From Caprella mutica (taxonomy: Eukaryota; Arthropoda; Malacostraca; Amphipoda; Caprellidae), in assembly GCA_947561585.1 (NCBI GenBank), contig CANNZV010000330.1, forward strand, positions 236,538 through 300,537: a stretch of 64,000 nt of DNA, written 5' to 3'. Both the position numbers and the translations under genes were made by a program. Below the pieces are notes generated by a model. It was not told the DNA's origin. It made no database searches and worked only from the letters and a program-made list of their open reading frames with translations. Positions 1 through 12,300 of this stretch are shown piece after piece (the stretch's first letter is position 1; every line of letters starts with the position of its first letter).

Positions 1-968
1 TATTTATTTGTTCACTTTTTTGCATCTATCTTGATAATCTGTTAAGAATTACGACAAAAATTAAACATCCCACAGCGAATTAAAGAGGGTAAATAAAAAG
101 GGCTTGCGCGAGAACGAAATATACGAAAAAAAAAATCATAAGAGGTTTAATTCATTTTATATGGATCTAAAAACAATAAATTCTACTATTTTGTGTAACA
201 AATAAGAGAAAATAAAAAATGAAATACCATTAGAAAGTTGGTTTTTGAGATAAAACTGATATCTTCATAAAATCATATCGCCGTTAATTTTTATCTCCTA
301 TTCGAAAACCTCAAAATGCAGCTTTCAAAAGAACAGAGTATTTGTTGTGACAAATTTTTTAAACACCGGAAGCTTTACGCAGGTTCAATCTCATTTTGAA
401 CAACGCTTCCTAAAAAGATTTTCACCAATTATAAAACCATATTGCCAAATTCAAAACTGAAAAAAACACTTTTAATTTGAACAAAAAGTGATCATATCGC
501 AGGAGAAAAGAATGAACACATGAAAACATTAATATTTTTCATGAACAGTTTATTGAGAACCCAAAAATATCAATCGGAAGGTAAGGATTAGATATCATTT
601 AAGAGACATTTCACCGAATCATCCTTTTAAGAAGCATGTAAGGTTCGAACTGTTAGAACTGATTTACCGCACCGTCTAAATTTTGCAGTATGGTTTCTGC
701 AAAGAAAGGCAAATTTTGTAGAAGACATCGTGATTGACGATGAAGATGTATTTCCATGAATGAAAGAGTCAATAACAAAGACATAAATTGAATGAAAAAT
801 GGTAGGATTTAATTTTTACTACTACCATAAGGAAATAAATTATTCCTATTATGAACTTTTTGTGTTTTTCATCCTCGCGCAAGCCCTTTTTATCTACCTC
901 TTTTAATTCGCTGCAGGAATGATAATTACAGATTATCACGATAGATGCAGAAAAGGTAAATGAATAAA
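1..968. mobile_element. Long-terminal-inverted-repeat element (MITE-like)
   Basis: The first ~115 bases (tattcattt-type end, tgcatctatc, ctttttatttaccctcttt on the reverse strand, gggcttgcgcga) recur inverted at about 868-968 (tcgcgcaagccc, ctacctcttttaattcgctg, atagatgca). No transposase is encoded between the arms, so this looks like a non-autonomous DNA element or foldback element. It may extend beyond the left edge. A mariner-type end (gcgccaccctgtata, 1,042-1,056) lies just to the right and may belong to a larger element whose other end is outside the window. Confidence 0.6.
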
Positions 969-1204
969 ACTATGTTTCTAGAAAATTTCTAGGTTTGATA
1001 GTTTGTAAAATAAACCAGTTTGAAAATGGTTTTCCTTTTTTTGCGCCACCCTGTATAGTAATTTTATTTGTAACTATCAATCAATTATATGGTGAAAGTG
1101 CAATATACCAAATTACCAGTCACTAATTTGTTGAAAAAAAATTAGTTCTATTTAAATGAATTTACAAATTACAAATATATTATAAATTATATCTGTTATA
1201 TTTT

Positions 1205-1735
1205 CAATCGGCAACTAATTGTCGTGGGACGAATTGTCCGGACACCTCTTCTCTATTCCTATGCGTTATTTGTTGCTATACATGTGTCCTCTTGAAATAA
1301 CGCATAGGAATAGAGAAGAAACATAGGGATAGATAACATATATAGAAACAAGGAGACATCTGAAAACAATAAAACACACTTGATTATGTAACAGATATAT
1401 AGAAAGTAAAAATATTCAAGAGAATTAATGTAGTAAGCAATAGCTAGGATAGTAACAAATTTTCTTATTCTTTGTTTCATATTTCAATATTAAATAGATT
1501 GTTAATTATTATTAATAAACTTTAGGATATATAGCTTAAATAGAAAGACGGTATCCAACATACAACCATTGGTCATAAAATTCATTGTCAGGTCCAGGTT
1601 TTCCACCATTCTCCTGATGATGAATTGAAATCTTTCTATTCGAAAGCTTGAAACCTGAAAAACCTTCAACGCAGAGTTTGAATAACCTCTAATATTATGG
1701 ATTTCCCGTTGAGTTTGAATCTTTTCCATCTAATA
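1205..1735 (-). repeat. Dispersed repeat, copy 1
   Basis: This is an inverted copy of 34,255-34,700: the two share an unusual open stretch (IRKFVTILAI, CYIIKCVLLFSDVSL) and flanking DNA (aacctctaatattatgg, cttcaacgcagagtt). The shared translation probably reflects DNA identity rather than a gene. A local inverted repeat (ctctattcctatgcgttatt, and its complement) lies at 1,250-1,315. Confidence 0.6.
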
Positions 1736-1861
1736 TGAACATGCATGAGATATGTCATTTTTGAATTTAATGAGCGATATAAACATATTTGAGATATGCC
1801 GTTCATAACATATTAATTATATGTGAAGATTTTTTATCAATTATATGTGAAGAATCGGTTC

Positions 1862-1920
1862 TAGGTATATTTCACCCCGGTATATTCCACCCCAGATATA
1901 TTCCGGTAAATTCCACCCCT
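1862..1920 (+). repeat. Short array of tatattccacccc-type words
   Basis: About four degenerate copies of a 15-bp word (tatattccaccccgg). The same word occurs in opposite orientation at 5,828-5,925, so the two arrays probably mark the ends of one element into which the LINE at 2,750-5,826 was later inserted. Confidence 0.6.
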
Positions 1921-2019
1921 GTGACAATGTTCATTTGGGTGACAATAAAAATTCAAAGATTTTATTTTTAGATTGCCATTCGTTAAATAATTCGTACCGA
2001 TGAAAAAATAACTCAGATG

Positions 2020-2190
2020 ATATCCTGAGAAATTTGGACAATATTTAGTGGTAGCTCAAGTCAATTAAATTTTATCCTAAGAGTATTACAAATATTCTTA
2101 ATATGGTAGTTTATTTCAAAGTTAACGTGTTGAACAAGTTAATATTAATTCATTTTTAACATGAAACTGCATATGTGCTCTTACAACAAT
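2020..2190 (+). repeat. Dispersed repeat shared with 59,450-59,665
   Basis: About 170 bp can be aligned by eye with 59,450-59,665, in the same orientation: acaatatttag, ctcaagtcaatt, atattcttaatat, tagtttatttc and atggttgga are common to both. The family is not recognised. From 2,190 to about 2,745 I see no gene. Confidence 0.45.
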
Positions 2191-2945
2191 GGTTGGATGA
2201 GGTGTGGAAGGGGTCAACTGGCAGAGACAAACCACTTAATTAATGTTTTCGCTCTTTGCTAATAAGTTGTTGTTTTGGATTTTAGGACCAAATTCCCCGT
2301 GATCAAAATATCTCAATGTTAAAAGGCAATAACCTCCCAGTTTTAAAACCCTGTACAATAATTCTCACATTCTTATCGAAAACATCCTGGTCAAAAAAAA
2401 AAACGTATAAAAAGCCTTTTGTCAAAAGCCACTACTCTTACAAGATGTTAAAATATCAAATTCAAAATGAAATAAATATAACAAGAAGAACTATATGACC
2501 TCATATTACAATTAATATCGCTGTTGTGTTGGCGATAGGGAAGAAAATTTGAATTAGAATGAAAATCTAAATATCTCAACCGATAAAGAGCGTTCACACA
2601 ACCTTTCTTATTGCTGTTCTGTTACATGTGTAGTGAAAAATTTAAAGCTTGTGATTAGCCAGCAAAAGGTTTAATTTGAAACAGTAAAAATGCAATTTAC
2701 CTAGTATTATAAAAATATCAATAAATGTCAAATATTAATAACTAACCAAACTTAACCTTAACCAGGCTATTGGCTGTAGATTGGTCATTAATTAAAGATT
2801 ATGTTGATGTTAATGCTGCCTCCATACATTTTATAACTATGATAAATGTGATATACTGTGTTTGTTTCCCTATCAATACTAAATTTATGGGCAAAAAGCG
2901 AATATCTCGGCCGTGGTTGACTTCTGAAGTTATGAAAGATATTAA

Positions 2946-3536
2946 AGGTCCTCTCCAGGCTCCGGGGAAAAAATGAGTTTATAACATAATATTATAGAAC
3001 TAAGGTCTACGATCATTATTCTGCAAACCGCATACAATTCGGTTCAGTATATATTTTATAATTTGTTTTTAAAGTTGTTTAATACTCTGTGAGCATCAAT
3101 TGAGCGAATCACTAATCTGATGCTTAAGAAGAAGATTGTACACTCTTTGTTATGATTACAAATTTGAATTTCATAAACAAACCATGCGTTTTTTGGCCTT
3201 TATTTTAGATATTAATTGTTTCCTAAAGTATATAAACGTTTCTATTATAAGTTCATTCAATTTTATACCTTTACACGAATATTAAATGGATTTATTAAAC
3301 CTAATACCTAGTTGACAATCAAAACAAATGGTGTACATTCTTTTTCTTCAGGCTGAAAATTTCCTAATTAGTAAGTCGGAAGTAAAATAGGTTTTGTAGA
3401 GCTTTGATTGTAAAAATCTTTAAAAACATATAAAATTAAGAATATGCTACCAAATTTGATGCGGCTCGCAGCAAAATGATAAGAAAGAGTAGCCTCGTTT
3501 ATTGAGGCAATAAAAATATTTGCTTGGAGGGGACCT
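2946..3536. mobile_element. 591-bp non-autonomous element with TTAA target duplication
   Basis: Terminal inverted repeats AGGTCC(T/C)CTCCA(G/A)GC begin at 2,946 and end at 3,536, flanked by TTAA at 2,942-2,945 and 3,537-3,540. Deleting the insert plus one TTAA joins the LINE reading frame exactly (..MKDI-KLKSES..), which dates this insertion after the LINE. TTAA duplications are typical of piggyBac-type transposases, but the TIR does not begin with the usual CCC, so the superfamily is an inference. No protein is encoded. A second, degraded copy lies inverted at about 15,870-16,330 and a left-end fragment at 27,672-27,735. Confidence 0.88.
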
Positions 3537-3540
3537 TTAA

Positions 3541-5158
3541 ATTGAAATCTGAAAGCTTCAAAAAGTTCAAATTAGGATTGATCTCTGATATTGATTATAA
3601 GAGAATTCGTACCAAAGTGAACAATATTGTGCGATTAGCTAAGGTTAGATTTTTTAAAAATAAATTTAAAAGAAGCACCAATGATATAAAAAACACGTGG
3701 AAGGATTTGAGGAGACTTGTTTCTTTTGGAACAAAAAAATCGCAAATTAATTCAATTAAAATGAATGAAGCAGTTATTTCTAATGGGAAAGATATAGCTC
3801 AATGCTTTAATGACTACTTTTCGTCAGCTGAAAATAATGTTAATGCATCTATTCCCCTAACCGATTTTGATCCATTGTCATATATTAATGAAAACTCGCA
3901 CTCTTTGTTCTTTAATCCAGTGTCCAGAGTAGATATAAGTGTTATAATTACCTCCTTGAAGAATACAAGATGTGACCTGGATACAATTTCTGTGGGGGTA
4001 TTGAAATGTTGCGTTGACATCTTAGACGAACCGATTTCAATTATAATAAATAAATCTCTATCTTCTGGTAGGTTTCCCGATTTATTCAAAGATGCAAACA
4101 TTGTGCCTATTTTTAAAAGAGGAGATAAACTTGACATTGCTAATTATAGGCCCATTTCCATTTTACCACTATTTGGTAAAATTTTGGAAAAGTGTGTCGT
4201 CAAGCAACTGATATCTTTTCTCAATCGCTATTCGTTGATCTGTAACGAACAGTTTGGTTTTCGTCAGGGTCTTTCAACAGTTGATACAATGATTAAGATT
4301 TCAGAGTTCATTTATAAAACGCTGGATAAGAAAAAACATTTCATGGGAATCTTCATAGACTTTTCTAAGGTGTTTGATACGGTAGACCATGATATATTGT
4401 TGTCTAAGCTGAGCAGGTATGGAGTGCGTGGAGTGCCCTTAGATTGGTTTAGAAGCTATCTTGATGGACGTAGACAGCGTGTGAGAATTGAAAATTGTTA
4501 CTCTGATTATAGACCTATAACAATTGGAGTGCCTCAGGGCAGTGTCTTGGGTCCATATCTGTTTATTTTATATATAAATAATTTACCATGTTTTTCAACA
4601 GTCCTAAATAGTGTACTGTTTGCTGACGATGCTACCCTGTATGCTTCCCACTCTAGCTTCTCCAGCTTGGTGGACTTGGTCAATGACGAGATTTTGAATT
4701 TGAATAGTTGGTCTGAGTCCAACAGGTTGGCTATCAACATTGATAAGACAAATTCTTTAATTATCTCTAACAGGTCACGTGTTGTTAATTTTGACAATAG
4801 GTTAAATTTAAATGGCATTGAACTTAACTACGTGGATAAAGTTATATTTTTGGGCCTAACAATAGACAGTAGATTGAAGTTTAAGGATCACATATCTGTT
4901 GTTTGTAATAAACTGTCAAAAATTGTTGGTATACTTTTCAAGGTGAGTAGGTTCCTCCCTCAGAAATCATTGGTAAACTTGTATTACAGTTTGTTTTATC
5001 CGCACTTGATTTACGCCAATCTGATATGGGGAGGAACCTATGATACCCATTTACATGTAGTTGAACTGTTGCAGAAGAGAGTTGTGAGAATTGTCACCCA
5101 CAGTGATTATTTGGCCCATACAAATAATTTCTTCTCGAGTACTGGTATCTTTAATTAA
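3541..5158 (+). pseudogene. LINE reverse transcriptase ORF (broken copy)
   Basis: About 540 codons remain open, from the linker (KSESFKKFKLG) through the RT fingers, palm and thumb to SSTGIFN-stop. The catalytic aspartates are present: IDFSKVFDTV (with V where most relatives have A) and FADDATLY. The reading frame then changes, and the C-terminal domain continues in another frame to 5,420. The upstream endonuclease is absent, so an autonomous protein cannot be made from this copy. Confidence 0.85.
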
Positions 5159-5827
5159 AGTAACAAATATTCATGACTATTTACTCTTGATTTATATGTT
5201 TAAAAATAGGCATAACTTTCCTATTTCTAACTATCACAATAATACTAGACATGCAACTGACCCTGTACTAGATCATCTTAGATTGACTCTCACTCAACAC
5301 AGTGTTAGCTATTCCTCCTCCAAATTGTGGCACACTTTACCTTTTGAATTAAAATCCATTACAACATTAAATAGCTTTAAACGAAAACTTAAACTTTATT
5401 TTGTAGAGAAGTATCAATGAATTTCATTTTAATAAAGAAATGTACATATTTTTTGCTCAATATAATTGTCGTAGTAAATTGATTGTCAATTAGAGTAGCA
5501 TTGATAACAGAGTTTTGATTTTTGCTTTACGTTTTTTTTTTCTGTGTTCATTTTAACTGCTGTTATACATTACTAATTTTTTCTTTAATATTTGTTTATG
5601 ATTTGTGATTTTCTTTTCAATTTAGCGGCCATAATAAATTGTTAAATTGTATAGTACGATTTATGTAGTGTAAGTTATACTATATATATGCCTACCTACT
5701 TTTCTGCCCGAAAAAGTCCTATCATCTGATATGACTTTATATAAGGGCTTGCAAATGAGATTTTAATAATTTCCATTATTTTTTTTATGTAATCTTTTTC
5801 TTTTCAATAAATATCCTTATCCTTAAA

Positions 5828-5930
5828 ATTGGGTAGAATTTACCGGGGTAGAATATACCTAGGGTGGAATATACCGGGGTGGAATATACCTGGGTGGAAT
5901 TTACCGGGGTGGAATATATCGGTCACCGAA
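5828..5930 (-). repeat. Array of ggggtggaatatacc words (inverted partner of 1,862-1,920)
   Basis: Six or seven copies of a 15-16-bp word (gggtggaatataccgg) immediately follow the LINE 3' end. They are the reverse complement of the array at 1,862-1,920. The next bases (catatgtgaagatttttcagatatgccgttattg) match the dispersed cgctcattaatttcaataacggcatatct repeat. Confidence 0.6.
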
Positions 5931-6219
5931 GAATCATATGTGAAGATTTTTCAGATATGCCGTTATTGAAATTATAATGAGCGTTGGGTAGCGAAGGTTG
6001 ATTAAAGTATTCGATTTTAGACCCTTTGCGACAGTATGAATAGGTAAATATATCGGTAATAAACTAATACATAATATATGTGGAAACAAGAGTTTTTCCC
6101 CATTATTAGATATCAAACCGCTGAACTATACTATCAAAAGAGTAATGAAAACTACCGATATTAAAAGTGATACTGAAATATCTTGATTAGAAAATCATCA
6201 GAGTTCTTATATTTTTCAG

Positions 6220-6346
6220 AACGTATAATTTTTTCCGTCGGCTGATCTGGTTGTTGACAATGCTCGTACTGGGTGGATATTGTTCGTACCTTTGCTACAG
6301 GGTGGCACATGACTACCTGCAGTACCCTACACTTACTACTTACAAG
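6220..6346 (+). CDS. Gene A exon: TM1
   Basis: Acceptor atttttcag precedes 6,220 and donor AAG|GTAGGT follows 6,346. It encodes TYNFFRRLIWLL through the first membrane helix to YPTLTTYK. Length and phase equal gene B 42,257-42,383. Copies of its 3' end, donor included, are repeated in the intron. Confidence 0.9.
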
Positions 6347-9300
6347 GTAGGTATCCTACACTTAGCCTACTACATACATGATAGGTACCCAACACTTATT
6401 ACATACAAAGTAGGTACCCTACACTTACTACATACAAGGTAGGTTCCCTACACTTACTACATACAAGGAATAGGTACCCTACACTTCCTACATACAAGGT
6501 ATAGGTACCCTACACTTACTATATACACTTACTACCCTACACTTACGGTATCCGGTAAATTGCTCGAAAACAATTGCTCGAAAAACAATTGCTTAAAATA
6601 CAATTGCTCAAAAAGCAATTGCTCGAACGAACAATTGCTCGAATGAACAATTGCTCGAATGAACAATTGCTCGAATGATTAATTGCTCGAATAATTAAGA
6701 GCTCGAAATGTGGTAGAAGAGCAAGAATCAACAAGATAGAGAGATTAAGTAGAGTAGGGAAAATATAAAATAGGCAAGTGGCACGATTAATAGAGGTCGT
6801 GCTAACTTTAATTAGTAAGATTTAACTTTAACAAAAGGCCGTATCGCTGATGTCAAAGGATATTAAGGAAAAGGATATTAAGTACTTTAAGTACAAGTAC
6901 AAAAACAATCAGAAAGGAAAATAGCTTCACATTTTAATTCTTAAAATACGTCAAGAATTCTATACTTCACACAACCGTAAAGTGATATACTGATATAGTC
7001 CCTATACCCTAAGATATCATCAAAAAGTACCCACACTACACCCACGACTATAACTATCAACTTAAACACTAATTAAATAGTATACGCAAATATACTGAAA
7101 TTTTACTTAATTTGCCATAACTTTGAGTTATTTCACCTATTGAAGTGCCAAATACATACAGGCTAGTTGAAAATTAATCTGAATAATCATTCGGGTTTTA
7201 TGATAAAATCAACATGAATAGTACCACTTCACAACATGATACCCATTCACATGATACAAGCAAGCGAGATGATACAAATGGCCTAAATAAAAAATAAAAA
7301 AATAAAACAGGAAGAGTAAGATTCAAAATCAGTTATGCAATGATTAATAGTAGATAGCTATGAACAAATAGTCACAGTTTTTATCAGTTACTAAAAAGAA
7401 ACAAGGATGGTTGGTGCAGCTCCAGTTCATGTATAACTAACTTTTATAAGTTTGAAATCTGTGTGCAATTTAATAATTCGAGCAATTGTTCTTTCGAACA
7501 ATTTGATAATTCGAGCAATTGTTCATTCGATTAATTGTTAGTTCGAGCAATTGTGTTTCAAAAAATTGTTCATTCGAGCAACTGTTTTTAAAGCAATTGT
7601 TTTCGAGCAATTATTTTTCGAGCAATTTACATAGAACCTACACTTACTACCTACAGGGTAGGTACCTTCCAATGCAATTAATTTACCACATAAGGGGAAC
7701 GTTTCCCCCAAGATTTTCATAAATGTTGGAATATTATTTAAGATCATATTATTATATTTACCCATATTATACCCAAATTATTTGAGGTTCCCTTAAAAGG
7801 TAGGTATCTTTCTACATCTTTGACACCTGCAGGTATATCATAGATATCAATTAAAATATAAAATAAATTACTATTATTATATACAATTTTCCAATATATA
7901 AAAAATACAGTGCAAACATGACCTCTTCGTTCTATGATACCACGCAGGCTGGTATATCTAATCGCATCTATCATACATATTTAAGAGTTTAAATATGATT
8001 AAAATCAAAACAGGGGTCCATTTGGACCCCTAAACCAACGCACAGACTACTCTATCAGGTTAAGAGTGATGGTAAATGTTAATCTTTTTAACAACAGGTC
8101 AAGCATGAAACAGGTGACATTAAGTTCCCGGCAATCACGATCTGTAATCTCAATCCTGTCACCACCAAAAGTAAACTAGGAAGTCACAAAACCTACGCTG
8201 CTTTTGTCGCCCTACAGAAAGAAAATGAAGAACCAGGTAAGTTTTTTATCGACCTAAGAAATTATAATCGATGATAGAAAAATTATTTATCTACAATCTA
8301 CATTGATCTACTATGTATCGTAATTTAGCGTACAATTTCATCACTTACAGTTCATCGTCGGACATTGTCGATAATAATACCTAACGATATTACTTTTAAT
8401 TATAATATTTTACTATAAAATACCATTAATAGGTACCGCAGTAGACAAGAACAGACGATCTTCCAAAGAATATTTTTTTAATTAGGTAGTTGCTGGTAGG
8501 TTACAACTACATGAATTTATTTTTAAATATCATAAAAAAGCTACCATTCGAATTTATTTGGGGAGCACTGAAAATTGAGCCCAAGACAATTAGGTCCAGT
8601 CATAATTTTATTGGCTCAATTCTCCTGGTCCTAATTGTCTTGGGACCCAATTGTCCAGAACCCAATTGTTCTAAGTTCATATTTTTTTCAAATTGAATAT
8701 AATATAGGTTCTGTTATTCAATTATTATTGCCAATGAATTGAACGAAAAGAACAAAGTTGTAAATAGACCGTTTACCGGATACTACTGAAGAACAAATTG
8801 GGTTGGTAGTTTCTTCTTCCCATTTGATGTTTAATTGAAGTTTTTCTGTTTTAATAGAGTTTTATTCAATTTACATTTATTGACTAAATGTTATTAAAGA
8901 TAATGTACTTTTTTCAGACTGTAATATGGAATTTGATGAATCGCACGACCCACACAACAAAGGTAAATTCAATGTCTGACGCAATAAGTCTATCATAAAT
9001 ATCAGAACGGAATATCGAGAAAATGTTCATATTCCTTAAAACATTTCATTAATGGCATATCTAAAAAATGTTCTTATCGCTTATTAATATCAATAACGGC
9101 ATATATCAGATAAGTTCATATCGCTCATTAATTTCACTAACAGCAGTAATTTCACTAACATGCAATAACAAAATGTTTAAATCTCTCATTATTTTCAGTA
9201 GCGGCATATCTCAAAATTGATCATTTTTTTAGGGGACGACTTTTAAATTTTGTCATCCGATTAAATATTTTAAAATTTCACTCATTGAGTTTAAATAAAC

Positions 9301-12300
9301 TTTTCTCGGTAAAAAGCATATTAAACAATACGATAATGGCATTGGTTTGTAATTTCTGAACAAGAATACATGACATTCGAGTGACGGCGTTAGGAATCAT
9401 ATTACACAGAATGATCTAATTTGCAGATATCTACAAGAATTCATATCTGATGGACTGCGATCCTACCAAACCATGCTTAGTACCTGGTAGTCTTGTGTTA
9501 GATTCGTCATTTGGTGAGTTAATTGATATATGAAACAATTTTGCAACAAAAAAATGATGAACAGTTCATTCCAATAATAGGTTGTGTGACTTATTTATGT
9601 TTTGATTTAATATTACAGCTGGTTCTGGTGTTGATACAAATAATGCAGTAGGTACAAGTGTTGATGCAAGTAATACCGGTGTTGATGCAAGTAATTCTGG
9701 TAATGATGCCAGCAATACTGGTGGTGTTGTAGTTACTGGATATGGTGATGATGCAGGTGATACTGGTGATGATGCCCTTGATATTACATGGTTGTGTTGA
9801 GATTGGGTTATTGTTTGATTGTAGTGTTAGGATTCGGTGGAGGACGGATATTAAGAATTTACCGAGTTGGATGGATTAGGGCTAGGTTAGAACAAAGATA
9901 TAATTGAGGGTTTTTGAGAGGATAGGGCATATGATGAGAATGGGAAACGACAGGCAGGTTGAGGCAGATTCGAAGTACTTGAAAAAAGAAGGAGAGGAAG
10001 ACAGCGTTTTGTTTTGTTAGAAGAGGTTACATAGGTAGATAAACTTGGATTATACGGATTGGGTTAACTCCTTTAGATGTTACTTTATTTTAATTATATT
10101 TTCTCTTTCCATTATTTCAATTTATGATATTTCCATACTTTTCTTTAGGCTCTAAATAAATTATTTCTGCATGAAAATAATTTTTTTAATTGTTAGTAAA
10201 AATTTACTTAAATATCAATAACATAACATTGAGAGTAATGAGTGAGAATTCATGACTCGTCTTGATGGAGGTTATAGGTTGGCGAAGAGGATTTTACTAG
10301 CGTTGGTGCTTGCGTTGACAAGGCTTGGAGTATCTTCTTTACTTTACCACGTCGAGGAGAAGAGACTGACGCTTGATAGATGAAATATCTGTCAGCCTGT
10401 GACTGAAGATGAGTATCACTGAGTTGCGTAGTACTAATTCCTGCAAATATTTGCATAGGGGAGAGCCAGGAGCATTCGGACACTTTTGGGGAAAAATGAA
10501 TAATTCGTAAACTAATTCGAATTTATCTATATAAATATTTCTGTGTGTAGATGAATCATTTTACTTCAATTTTATTAAGACTGTTTTACAGTTTAAAACT
10601 TTAACCTCCATTCGAAAGTTAGAAGATAAAAAGTATGAGAGGTTTAAATTTCCGAATGCTCCTTCCTAGAGGGAGACTTCGGACAAGCTGGGAGGATGAT
10701 TCGGACACCATAAAAATGGTTTGGGTAATTAAACGATAGGATTGAATTCGGATCTACTAATTGAATTAAAATATACCATAATGACTTTTTATTCACAGTA
10801 GTAATTCATCGCATTTGAAATTTTATCATAATAATATTATTTTAATGATTGAACATTTTCTCCAACAAAATATAGATAGCCCATGAGTAATCACTGTGAA
10901 ATTATCCTTTTATTTAATAACTAAATAACAAAAACAAATGGTATAACTATATCCCTTTACTTTGGGTATAACTATTTCCTTTTCCTTGGAATTCACCAAA
11001 ATTAGTAAATTACATCTTAAATATTTCATCGAATGTTTAAAGTCTAGTCCGTAAGTGTAGATCTTGTTACACCTCCTATTTCAGCAACTTTTCTGACAGA
11101 TAAAACTTTTTGGAATTCATCAAATGTTTTTTGAATACCTTCTTTGAATACCTCTGTCGGTTTTCCTTTTATAATGAAAAAGCATGAATACGATCGCCAA
11201 ACTGTCAAATAAAGACACTAATATTAAAAGTTGCAACTAATCTTATAAAAGAATGCTATGCCAATTAAAATAGTTCAGAATGTCCTTTTTAATTAGAATT
11301 ACTTCAATAAATTGTAATGGTTGACTGAATCGGATACAGGGGGAAGGCTCGGACTCCGTCCGAACCAACCTAAACAGAAGTGTCCGAACCATCCCAATTG
11401 ACAATTCAAAATTAAAAACATCACAATTTTTCTAATTTCTTTTGTAGTATTATTTTAACACACCAAACATAACATAAAATATTGATATAATTCATACCTT
11501 TGAGATCGAGAATCAGTTTCGTATTCATATAGTCCACACACGATCCAATTGAATCACGAAAAATTACATCAATATTGAAGAAAACAGTAAATTACACCTC
11601 GGGGCGACATAATGTATATCCGCACTGGATCTTTCAAATAGCTGACGGTTAACACCTCGCACACATTCAATTACAATAAGAGGTAGTTCCAACTATTATG
11701 AACATGTTTAAACGAGTTGTCCGAACTATCTCTCTGTCCGAATGCTCTCGGTTCTCCCCTACGTATATTATTTTCACTCGTCTGGTTAAATTACGTTACT
11801 TTATATAAATAAATAAACTTAAAGTTTCTCAAATGAAAAAGGAGTGTGTTATTAGAATATTAAAAAAATATGAACTTAGCCCGCTAAAAAGCAAATAGGT
11901 TTACTACAGGAAAGAGAGGCGAGATTCAATATCTAATGCAGTACCCCTTAAAAGCTTAGAGACTAATCGTTTTCTTTGATAGCGTGACTCATAAAAAACG
12001 TACTGAATATGCTATAGGTCTAGGCTATACATACATTATATACACATAATAATTCTGATATTAATTATATTTCATATATGAATAAATTATAATTCAAAGG
12101 CAACTTTTATATTTAGTATATATTGATAATTAAATATATGCGTGGTATAATGTGGTAGTTAAAATAATAATTATAGAGTAGTAAATATTCATTATATTAT
12201 TACTGATAATATAATGAGCTTGAAATGAAGAAAGGTGAAATTATATATTTAATTATTTATACTGTACTTAATTATTTGGGTTGATGAAACTGAAGATAGC

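Larger units (their letters stand above)
2750..5826 (+). mobile_element. 5'-truncated Jockey/CR1-like LINE, interrupted and frameshifted
   Basis: The element keeps the end of the endonuclease-RT linker (about 2,752-2,945, with RPWLTSEVMKDI), the reverse transcriptase (3,541-5,145) and the C-terminal domain (5,146-5,420, with LWHTLPFELKSITTLNSFK). RT motifs are clear: ANYRPISILP, GFRQGLSTVD, IDFSKVFDTVDH, GVPQGSVLGP and the catalytic FADDATLY near 4,619-4,642. A 591-bp element sits at 2,946-3,536 and a frameshift near 5,145-5,155 separates the RT from its C-terminal part, so this copy is dead. No endonuclease domain is present, which indicates 5' truncation. The 3' untranslated end (aataaatatccttatcctta) is approximate. 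The clade is inferred from RT motifs only. Confidence 0.85.

Noticed and set aside
1259..1480. Hydrophobic 73-residue open frame on the - strand with a near copy at 34,489-34,698
   Set aside because: The similarity continues into flanking non-coding DNA and both lie in a dispersed repeat, so it reflects DNA identity of a mobile repeat, not a conserved membrane protein.
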